Source: Gemmataceae bacterium (GTDB lineage Bacteria > Planctomycetota > Planctomycetia > Gemmatales > Gemmataceae). Taken from it: 45,345 nucleotides of DNA. Of the stretch, positions 16,099 to 23,909 are shown in pieces (position 1 is the first letter of the stretch; every line of letters begins with the position of its first letter). The stretch spans positions 1-45,345 of the forward strand of contig JAKEET010000034.1 of assembly GCA_022616435.1 (NCBI GenBank). The letters run 5' to 3'. Position numbers and translations under genes: made by a program. The notes beneath the pieces were generated by a model, which was not told where the DNA came from, did no database searches, and was given only the letters and a program-made list of their open reading frames with translations.

Positions 16099-18021
16099 TC
16101 ACGACACCATCTGCAGCTCCGGAAACGACTCTTGGATCACCTTGTCCAACTGCGGCTGACGCTCGAACAGCGTCACCACCCCCGCCAGGCCGACGCGCCA
16201 TTCGGGGCCGCGGACCGAGCGCAGCGCGACTTTCAGGATCGGCAACAGCGCCGCGGCGTCGTCGGGCCGTTCGGTCAAGCGCCGCACGAGCTGGCCGACG
16301 ACGAGCGGCTTGGTGCGGCTGCCGCGCTGGATGTTCAAGAGCACCGTCGCCCACAAGAGCCGTACGTGCTCGGGATCGAGCGGCACATTGGCAGGCATCG
16401 CGAGGCCGCGGCGGGCGTAGCGGTTTTCAAGGTAGCCGACCAGCTTCAGACGGACGTCGTCGTACGGCGATTCGAACAGCCGTTGCCAGATTTGCACGTC
16501 GTCGTGCACCCGCGGATCGTCGGCGAGCCACGCCCAGCCTTCGCCGCGCACGTCGTCGTGCCGGCTGTCGAGATAGTCGAGCGCCCACTGCGGCGAAAAA
16601 TCGGCGGCGCGGCTCAGCACCGTCCGCGCCCAGCGGACCATCTCCGGCCGCAGCGATTCGGCTTCCGCGTCCGTCAACCGCGCCAGGGTCGCCCAGTCGC
16701 CCGCGCCCAGCACTCGTTCTTGAAGCCAGCCGAAACCGAGCCGGGCCACCGGCAGCGGCCGGCGGCACGCCAGGCCGACGAGCTGGTCGAGCGTCAGACT
16801 GGCCGGCTGCAACCGCGCGCGGACCAGGCCGCAGACTGCGTCGAGGGCCGTGGGCGGCGCCGTATCCAGCAAGCGCAGCCAGCGCTCCACGGAGATGCCG
16901 TCGAGCCCGGGCCGATTCTCCAGGGCGCGGGCGGCCAGTGCCACGACTTCCGGCTCGTCGGACTGAAGCAATTCGAGCAGAACGTCCAGGCCGGCCCGGT
17001 CGAGCAAGGTCGGGTCCTGGCGCATGAAGAAGAGGGCCCACTGGCGGACCGGCCGGCAGCGTGCGGTCCGCAGCAGCTCCAGAATCGCCGAGGGCGTTTG
17101 CCGCCACAGGTCCGGAAACGCCGGCGCCGGCGCCAGGGCGCTGAGCGGCTGCCCCGGCCGCAGCGTCCAGCCGTGGCTGCGCGGCCATAGCGCGGCGCTA
17201 TGATGGAACAGGATGTGGATCAGGCCCCAGTTGTCGAGCAGGGCGATGCCGTCGGCGACGTCGGCATCGTCATACAACTTCAGCGCGATCATGACGGCTG
17301 GCACGTAGCGGTCGGGGGCCGTCTCGCTCAGGTTGCGGAAGTAGCGCCACACACGGCGGCGCAGATAATGGCGGGTGTGAACCGAAAACAACCGGAGTTT
17401 CTCGATCTGCGTGCGCACTTTCTCCGGCAGGTCGCGCGGGCTGCCGGGCGACCGTCCCAGGCTGATGCGCATCAGCTCCAACCACGTGATCATGGACCCG
17501 GTTCGCGGGTTACGGTACTTCGACGCAGTCAGGTCGCGCGGCATGGCCGTGTCGCGCGGCACGACCAGCCGTTCCACCGGCCAGCGCGCCCAGGCGTAGA
17601 AATTGCCGCCCCAGCCGCTGATCCCGGTGTTCTCGGCGCCGTCCGCTTCCCATTGCCGCTGTTGCGCAAGGGCCGCGGCCTGGCTGGAAAACGTCTCGTT
17701 GACAAAACGGCTCGTCTTCCGGTGGCGGCGGCGGATCGAGCGGTCGAACAGCACGAGGAAATGGGCCAGCGCTTCGTCGTCGCCGGCCTTCTCCGCGATC
17801 TTGAAGAGCCGCTTGACCAGGCCTTCGTGGTGGAAGGCGTTGAGCGGCCGGCGCAGGTATTCGAGCAGGAAGCGCCGCGCCGCCGGCCGGCGATCGGCAT
17901 GCCAGGTCGCCGCGAACGCCGCGAGCCGCGGCGCGTCCTCGCAGGCGCGCAACTCATCCACGAACGCCGGATCGCCGCGCTCGAGGAACTCTTCGATCAC
18001 CAGCCAGGAACCGCCGGCCAT
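16099..18021 (-). CDS. ARM/HEAT-like helical repeat protein (retron accessory)
   Basis: A 640-residue, almost wholly helical protein. From about residue 250 it shows repeated helical pairs of the ARM/HEAT kind, for example GLDVLLELLQSDEPEVVALA, ALDAVCGLVRARL, SPQWALDYLDSRHDDVRGEG and PYDDVRLKLVGYLENR. The N-terminal 240 residues contain a basic segment (RSIRRRHRKTSRF near 95) that could contact nucleic acid. Such solenoids are protein-binding scaffolds; no catalytic motif is visible. It is the first gene of the retron set in transcription order, with ggagag seven bases before its ATG. An ARM-like gene plus WH-SWIM plus RT is the gene content I associate with type XIII retrons; its role there is unknown, perhaps as effector or as a scaffold holding the effector inactive. 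Confidence 0.8.
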   Translation of the reverse strand: MAGGSWLVIEEFLERGDPAFVDELRACEDAPRLAAFAATWHADRRPAARRFLLEYLRRPLNAFHHEGLVKRLFKIAEKAGDDEALAHFLVLFDRSIRRRHRKTSRFVNETFSSQAAALAQQRQWEADGAENTGISGWGGNFYAWARWPVERLVVPRDTAMPRDLTASKYRNPRTGSMITWLELMRISLGRSPGSPRDLPEKVRTQIEKLRLFSVHTRHYLRRRVWRYFRNLSETAPDRYVPAVMIALKLYDDADVADGIALLDNWGLIHILFHHSAALWPRSHGWTLRPGQPLSALAPAPAFPDLWRQTPSAILELLRTARCRPVRQWALFFMRQDPTLLDRAGLDVLLELLQSDEPEVVALAARALENRPGLDGISVERWLRLLDTAPPTALDAVCGLVRARLQPASLTLDQLVGLACRRPLPVARLGFGWLQERVLGAGDWATLARLTDAEAESLRPEMVRWARTVLSRAADFSPQWALDYLDSRHDDVRGEGWAWLADDPRVHDDVQIWQRLFESPYDDVRLKLVGYLENRYARRGLAMPANVPLDPEHVRLLWATVLLNIQRGSRTKPLVVGQLVRRLTERPDDAAALLPILKVALRSVRGPEWRVGLAGVVTLFERQPQLDKVIQESFPELQMVS

Positions 18022-18209
18022 ACCGGACTCTCCGCGACCTGAATGTTGCTAGCGAGAGTACGGCACGAGGGAGGCCGCGTCAATGGGCTGAGGCAGTGCG
18101 GGCCGAAACTCCGGTCCGCAGAGTCTCCAGGTCGGCCTCGTCGACCGAGGCCAGCAGGTTCAAGTACGCCAGCTCCTGCCAATCGTGTTCGCACACAGGT
18201 CCATCACGG

Positions 18210-18638
18210 TCATTCGTGCAGCCATCCCAGCCCGCCGCAACAGCAAACGAAGCGATCCGCAAACTCCGCCGGGATTGCCAAATGTCTTCCCGAACCGCCG
18301 CACCACGAACAGGTCACCGCATCCGCCGGCCGCCGGGGCACGAGCGGGGCCAAGCCCGGATACTTGAGGCTGGCCTGGTAATACACGATGTTGCGGATAC
18401 GGTTATCCGGTTCGGCCCGCAGACTGTGCGGTTCGTTCCACGTGAAAGACGCCACCTCGCCGTTTCGCTTGAGACCCAAGCAGCCGCCGAAGTCGAGCAT
18501 CGCGGGGAGAAGTTGCAGCTCGGCGGCAAGCGCTCGCAGATCAAGCGGCGGATCGAGGCGAATCGTGTACGGTTCCCCGTCCGCGATAAACGCCGCGAGC
18601 GCGGCCGCGATCTCGGGTATGTCCTGCGCTGTCGACAT
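18210..18638 (-). CDS. Hypothetical protein with C-terminal zinc-knuckle-like cysteines
   Basis: A 142-residue protein that I do not assign to a named family. The N-terminal part is mixed alpha/beta (DPPLDLRALAAELQLLPAMLDFGG). A conserved-looking middle reads ASFTWNEPHSLR. The C-terminus has CSWCGGSGRH about 20 residues before a CCCGG cluster, resembling the paired CxxC zinc sites of DnaJ-type fingers. gagg precedes the ATG closely. It starts six bases after the stop of the gene at 18645-19067, so the two are surely co-transcribed. It lies 188 bases upstream of the ARM-like retron gene on the same strand, which raises, but does not prove, a functional link. Confidence 0.75.
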   Translation of the reverse strand: MSTAQDIPEIAAALAAFIADGEPYTIRLDPPLDLRALAAELQLLPAMLDFGGCLGLKRNGEVASFTWNEPHSLRAEPDNRIRNIVYYQASLKYPGLAPLVPRRPADAVTCSWCGGSGRHLAIPAEFADRFVCCCGGLGWLHE

Positions 18639-18644
18639 GAAGCC

Positions 18645-19067
18645 TCAATCCCAAAAACACCGCACCGCCTCCATCCCCGCCGGCAGCGCGTACGGCTCCA
18701 CCTTCACGCCCGGCGGCCAGCCGCGCCGGCAGTCATCCGGCCTCATCTCCTCCTCGAACCAGCCGGCGATGTGTTCGGGCGCGGCGCTCGTGATGATCCA
18801 TACGGTGTCGCTGAACGGCCAGGCAGGGTCGTCGAACATGGTGACTTGCACGCGAACGTCGGCAACCTCGGGGCGGGCGGCGATGCGTTTCAAGAGATCG
18901 TGGAACGTCGCGGGTTTCGGCGGGGGATTCAAGTTGCAGCCGATGCTGCCGACGACGTCGTTGCCCTCGAAGAACTCCGCGAGGGTCAAGAGCGGCCGCG
19001 GCGTGGCGAGGTCGTTCACGTCGCCGTTTCGGTTGACGCGTTCCGTGATGCGTTCGAGCGGGGTCAT
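18645..19067 (-). CDS. Hypothetical protein, partner of the downstream zinc-knuckle gene
   Basis: A 140-residue acidic cytosolic protein with no signal peptide or membrane segment. Notable blocks are NDVVGSIGCNLNP near residue 36, a helix FHDLLKRIAARPEVADV, then DDPAWPFSDTVWIITSA and AGWFEEEMRPDD, with a tryptophan/proline-rich end. I do not know its function; the compact alpha/beta layout and acidic character recall small cytosolic or immunity-type proteins, but this is only a resemblance. It begins 47 bases after the histidine kinase gene stop and is closely followed by the gene at 18210-18638. Confidence 0.75.
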   Translation of the reverse strand: MTPLERITERVNRNGDVNDLATPRPLLTLAEFFEGNDVVGSIGCNLNPPPKPATFHDLLKRIAARPEVADVRVQVTMFDDPAWPFSDTVWIITSAAPEHIAGWFEEEMRPDDCRRGWPPGVKVEPYALPAGMEAVRCFWD

Positions 19068-19113
19068 GGTTCTGGCCCAATGAAATCGACGGAAATCTGA
19101 CGTTTCGCCGCCG

Positions 19114-20739
19114 TTACGAGCTGGCCAGGGGAAAGCTTACGCGAAACGTCGCCCCTTGCAACGGCGCGGAATCGATCTCCAGCACGGCGCCGTGGTGCTG
19201 CAGGATCACCTGCACGAACGACAGCCCCAGTCCCATCCCCGCGGTCAAGCCGGCGAACAGGGCGTTGTCGCGCTTGGTCGAGAAGTGCGTCTCGATGCAG
19301 CGCCGCCGCACGTCGTCGGTCATGCCGATGCCGTTGTCGGCGACCTCGATCACCGCCCGGTCGCCCGCCAGGCGCGACCGCAGCGTCACCTGGCCTTTCC
19401 AGGCGGCGGCGTCGATCAACGCCTGGCGCTTGCTGTCGGGCAGGGGGGAGGCTCCCGCCGTCTTGGCGACTTCGGACGTCTTGCCGCGCGCCTGGTCGCG
19501 GAGTCGGCCGCGCATCTCGAAGGTCGAATCGCGGGCGTTGAACAGCAGGTTTTCGAAGGCCTGCTGCAAGTGCGACAGGTCGCCCTCGATCCACAAGGGC
19601 TGTGAGCTCGTGTCCAGCTCCAGCGTCAGCTTCCACTTCTCGCGGGCCAGCTCCGACCAGGCGGCGTGCATGTCGCGCAGCAGCACGTTCAGGTCGATCC
19701 GCGTCCGCTCCGACTTGCTCGGATCGCGGCGGACGGTCGAGAGAATCTGCTGCAGGCGCTCGGTCACGGTCCCCAGGGTGTGCTTGACTTCGCGGAGCAT
19801 GTGGGCCTGGTCGCGCTCGGCGACTTCCTCTTCCAGGCAACGCCGCAGCAGGTCGTTGGGGCGGACCAGCAGGTTCTTGATGTTGTGGGCGTACGAGCCG
19901 GCCATGATGCCGATGTTGGCGAAGAGCTGCGACTTCAGCTCCAGGTTCTGCCGCTGGGCCTCCTGATGCTTGCGCTCGGCCTCCTGGCGGCGCAGCTCCT
20001 CTTCGAGACGCAGCCGCTCGACCTCGCCGAGATGTTGTTCGGTCAGCAGCCGCTGCCGGTCGCGGCGGCGCTCGCGGCGCTGGGCCAGCACGACCCAGGC
20101 GATGGCCAAGAGCGCGAACATGATCCCCAGGCCGCTCAACCACAGCCGTCGCGTCGCCTCCTGGCGTTCCTGGGTCTGCCGTTTCTGGTAGGCGTGCAGA
20201 TGATACTGGACGCCCACGCTCGCCGACGCGTGGATCGGCTCGCTTTCCAGCTCCCGGTACTGGCTGCGCTGCCGCGGCAGTTGCGAATCCCACACGATCG
20301 GCGCCGCCTGCAATTCCTCGGCGAACGTCACGCGGAGCTGATAGATGATCGGAAACAGCGGCAACTGGCCCGTGTAGATCTTGGTCGGCGGATTGCCGAT
20401 CGACTTCAGGAACTCGCCGATCTCTTCGCGCTTGCCGGCCATCTCCTCGTGGGCGGCGTCCTGCAGGCGCTCCAGGCGGCGGCGCTCGTCCTCGTCGGCC
20501 GCCGCCGCTTGCTCGGCCAGGAGGCGCTCGCGGCCGTGCAGGTCGAGATACTCCTTCACCAGCTCCGGCAGCGTCTTGACGTTGCGGGCCTCGCGAATCC
20601 ACTCCTTGATCGCTTCCTGGTCGTAGATTTCCTGGCCGTGCAGCCACCAGGCGACCGGCTCGCGCAGCACCAGGACGACGAGAGCGGCCAGGATCAAGGG
20701 CGGCAGCAGCGCGCGAACGGTTTGCCACAGCGAGCGCAT
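19114..20739 (-). CDS. Sensor histidine kinase
   Basis: About 541 residues. A first membrane segment lies at about 8-27 (ALLPPLILAALVVLVL); a periplasmic sensor domain follows; a second segment is near 190 (LWLSGLGIMFALLAIAWVVL). A long charged coiled coil (roughly 210-260) leads to the dimerisation helix with the candidate phospho-acceptor His in GSYAHNIKN. The GHKL ATPase domain has its N box (FENLLFNARDS), G1 box (VADNGIGM) and G2 box (GMGLGLSFV). The open frame extends further upstream, but the ATG at 20739 starts cleanly one base after the stop of the gene at 20741, indicating coupling. No response regulator is in view, so it is an orphan kinase here. The coupled periplasmic-binding-like protein could be its ligand sensor. 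Confidence 0.9.
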   Translation of the reverse strand: MRSLWQTVRALLPPLILAALVVLVLREPVAWWLHGQEIYDQEAIKEWIREARNVKTLPELVKEYLDLHGRERLLAEQAAAADEDERRRLERLQDAAHEEMAGKREEIGEFLKSIGNPPTKIYTGQLPLFPIIYQLRVTFAEELQAAPIVWDSQLPRQRSQYRELESEPIHASASVGVQYHLHAYQKRQTQERQEATRRLWLSGLGIMFALLAIAWVVLAQRRERRRDRQRLLTEQHLGEVERLRLEEELRRQEAERKHQEAQRQNLELKSQLFANIGIMAGSYAHNIKNLLVRPNDLLRRCLEEEVAERDQAHMLREVKHTLGTVTERLQQILSTVRRDPSKSERTRIDLNVLLRDMHAAWSELAREKWKLTLELDTSSQPLWIEGDLSHLQQAFENLLFNARDSTFEMRGRLRDQARGKTSEVAKTAGASPLPDSKRQALIDAAAWKGQVTLRSRLAGDRAVIEVADNGIGMTDDVRRRCIETHFSTKRDNALFAGLTAGMGLGLSFVQVILQHHGAVLEIDSAPLQGATFRVSFPLASS

Positions 20740-20740
20740 G

Positions 20741-22366
20741 CTACTCCCCCGCCGGGACCAGCTGACGGTTGTAGAAGACATCGAACGGCGGGCACGACGG
20801 CGCCCAGCCCTGGCCGGCGACGTTCCACACGCTGATCACGGCCCGCGGCAAGTTGCGCGTGCCGTCGTACGTGGGCCGCAGCCAGACGACGTGCGCGCCG
20901 GTGCCGGGCGTGCGGTCGCCGTCGGCGTCGAAGAACGGCAAGCCGTTCGCCGGGCCAGCCGTCGCCGGCAGCCGCACCCGCTGCCGGTCCCAGCGCAGCC
21001 GCGCCAGCCGTTCATGGACCGCGTCCGTTCCCGCCAGACCGCGCCGACCATCGAAGCAGCAGTGCAGCAGGGCTTCGAAGATGTCGCGAAACAGGAGCAG
21101 GTCCTGCGTTCCCGTCGCCGCCTTCTGCGGATGGAAGCCGGCGGCTTCGTCCACCGGGCTGCGATGGCTGAAGAACACCAGCGGCACCGGGACGTCGAGG
21201 ATGTGCCAGGCGACGTCGCGGTCGCGGTAGATGGTGTTGAAGGAGATGGCGTCGCCATTGACGACCACGACGTTGCGCATCTCCAGCGGCGCTTGCCGGC
21301 ACAACGTCCGCAGGAACCGCCGCATGCGCTGGGCGCCGGTGGGCAGGACCAGCAGGTACTGCTGGTCGCGGACGCGGGCGCGGTCGTTGAGGAAGAAGCT
21401 GATGGCCAGGTCCTCGCGCGGATTGGCCTGGAACTGATCGCCCACGCTGTACGGCACCGACGTTTCGTGGACGTTGCCGGCGTAGTTGCCGGTCTGCTCG
21501 GCGAACTCGGTCAAGAAAATCTCGGCGAGGTCCTTGGAATAGCCGTCGTCGCCCCACTCCATCGCGTACAGGAAATAGGGGAGATGTCCGGTGGCGCCGA
21601 GCAAGCCGAGGCTCGCCCACGGATCCGCCGGCGCGACGATCCCCGCCAGGACGCCGGGGTCCAGGTTTTTCTGCGGCCAGACCTGCGGCGTCTGCCGGAT
21701 GAAATCGAGCACCGCGTCCACCATGCGCTGGTTGGTGAAGGCGAAGCGGAAGCTGCGGCCGGCATAGACGCCCATCAACTTCGGCCAGTGTTCGTGAGCG
21801 GTGATCGCGGCGCCATCCTTGGGGAAGTAGCGGTCGGCGGTGGCCGTGGTGATCAGCAGCAAGGGCGCGGGACCGGACCACAGCTTGCGCGCGTCGGCCA
21901 GGGCCGTGGCCAGGGCCAGGGCGCGGTCGCTCGTGTCGCCGCCGACCACCGCCAGCGGCGGCGTGCCGCGCTGGCGCAGGGTGTTGATCCACTGGCGGCT
22001 GTCGGTGTCGCCGGACAGCTTGTACCAGCGCACCCAGAGTTTGTGGCGGCCGCCCGGTCCAAGCCGCAGACCGATTTCAGGCACGTCGGCGGTCAGATCG
22101 AGGAAGGCCTTGTCCAGGTCAAGTTCGAGCTTCGTGCCGGGTTGCAGCTTCGGCCAGTCCTGCTGCAGGAGCTTGAGGGCCGCGACGAGCCGTTCCCAGG
22201 CGTCGCCGCTGGTGGCGGGAAGGATCCAGGCGATTTCCTGATCGCCCGGCGGCACGGGCCGGACCTGGCCGGGGACGCTCCAGATCCCCAAGGTCCGCGC
22301 GGCCACATAGCCCGCGACAGCCACGCCGGCCAACAAGAGCACGAACACCAGCGAGCGATAGCGCAT
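20741..22366 (-). CDS. Membrane-anchored periplasmic-binding-like protein upstream of the kinase
   Basis: A 541-residue protein with an N-terminal anchor or signal segment (SLVFVLLLAGVAVAGYVA). The rest looks extracytoplasmic and alpha/beta, with PLAVVGGDTSDRALALATAL and LLLITTATADRYFP reminiscent of the two-lobed type 1 periplasmic-binding fold of amino-acid ABC receptors. I cannot name a ligand. No ABC permease or ATPase accompanies it. Its stop is one base before the start of the histidine kinase gene, so it is probably a sensor partner or a component the kinase monitors. It begins 86 bases from the divergent GNAT gene. Confidence 0.75.
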   Translation of the reverse strand: MRYRSLVFVLLLAGVAVAGYVAARTLGIWSVPGQVRPVPPGDQEIAWILPATSGDAWERLVAALKLLQQDWPKLQPGTKLELDLDKAFLDLTADVPEIGLRLGPGGRHKLWVRWYKLSGDTDSRQWINTLRQRGTPPLAVVGGDTSDRALALATALADARKLWSGPAPLLLITTATADRYFPKDGAAITAHEHWPKLMGVYAGRSFRFAFTNQRMVDAVLDFIRQTPQVWPQKNLDPGVLAGIVAPADPWASLGLLGATGHLPYFLYAMEWGDDGYSKDLAEIFLTEFAEQTGNYAGNVHETSVPYSVGDQFQANPREDLAISFFLNDRARVRDQQYLLVLPTGAQRMRRFLRTLCRQAPLEMRNVVVVNGDAISFNTIYRDRDVAWHILDVPVPLVFFSHRSPVDEAAGFHPQKAATGTQDLLLFRDIFEALLHCCFDGRRGLAGTDAVHERLARLRWDRQRVRLPATAGPANGLPFFDADGDRTPGTGAHVVWLRPTYDGTRNLPRAVISVWNVAGQGWAPSCPPFDVFYNRQLVPAGE

Positions 22367-22452
22367 ATTGTTTTCCGAGCACCAACCTTTCTTGATTGGA
22401 TTCTATCACCAAGTGCCGCTCCCATATACAATTGGCGCTCATCGAGGCGGCC

Positions 22453-22962
22453 ATGCTGTCCATCCGACCCGAACGCCCGGACGACGCAACAGCGATCCAT
22501 GCGGTCCACGCCGCCGCGTTTCCGACCGACGCCGAGGCTCGATTGGTGGGTCGCCTCCGCGCTGCCGGCCATGCCTGCGTGTCGCTGGTCGCCGAACTGG
22601 ACGGCGCTGTCGTCGGGCATATCCTCTTCAGCCCCGTGTCGCTCGAGACGCCCGCCGGCCTTATCTCTGGACTCGGTCTGGCGCCGATGGCGGTGCTGCC
22701 TGGCCGGCAACGGCGCGGCATCGGCTCGGCTCTGGTCCGCGACGGGCTGGCCGCGTGCCGGCAGAAACCTTGCCCGTTCGTCGTGGTGCTGGGGCATCCG
22801 GAGTTCTACCCGCGCTTCGGCTTCCGCCGGGCGAGTGAAGCCGGCTTGAACAACGAGTACGGCGCGGACGAAGCGTTCATGGTCATCGAGCTGGAACCGG
22901 GCGCCCTGCCGGCAGGCGCCGGCCTGGTGAAGTATGGACCCGAGTTTGCCGAGTGGAGCTAG
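22453..22962 (+). CDS. GNAT family N-acetyltransferase
   Basis: A 169-residue cytosolic GNAT enzyme that transfers acetyl from acetyl-CoA to an unknown amine. It starts with MLSIRPERPDDATAI and carries the acetyl-CoA-binding motif A around residues 75-95 (LAPMAVLPGRQRRGIGSALVRDG, with the Q/RxxGxG/A signature), then VVVLGHPEFYPRFGFRRA, which is the typical YhbS-like beta-strand and loop. The longer frame from 22396 lacks a ribosome-binding site; gaggcgg precedes the ATG at 22453. The gene is divergent from the periplasmic-binding-like gene and convergent with the ABC ATPase gene. Confidence 0.9.
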   Translation: MLSIRPERPDDATAIHAVHAAAFPTDAEARLVGRLRAAGHACVSLVAELDGAVVGHILFSPVSLETPAGLISGLGLAPMAVLPGRQRRGIGSALVRDGLAACRQKPCPFVVVLGHPEFYPRFGFRRASEAGLNNEYGADEAFMVIELEPGALPAGAGLVKYGPEFAEWS

Positions 22963-22996
22963 AGGAAAGTCGTTCTTCATTCTCTGCGTTCCTCCG

Positions 22997-23060
22997 CGCC
23001 CTCTGCGCTCTCTGCGGTTCGAATTCTTAACCGCAAAGGCCGCAGAGAACGCAGAGGGCG
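22997..23060. repeat. Palindrome between convergent genes
   Basis: Inverted 21-base arms at 22997-23017 and 23040-23060 with one mismatch, containing the ctctgcg/cgcagag motif common in dispersed repeats. It lies between the convergent GNAT and ABC ATPase genes, where it could act as a bidirectional transcription block, although there is no T-run. Confidence 0.75.
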
Positions 23061-23079
23061 GACGAAGAACGGCGAAGAA

Positions 23080-23808
<729 letters not shown>

Positions 23809-23909
23809 GAGTACGGTATATCAATTCCTCCGGCTTGCCGTTGAGCGCAAGCGCAGCGCCAGGCGCGGCGTGAACGCCAAGCGGCAAAGCCGCAACCTGA
23901 GGACATCCC

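Noticed and set aside
18080..18262. A 60-codon minus-strand frame (ending ...LETLRTGVSARTASAH) between the zinc-knuckle gene and the ARM-like gene.
   Set aside because: It overlaps the end of the better-supported gene at 18210-18638 and has no own ribosome-binding site; its downstream half might be a remnant, but this cannot be supported.
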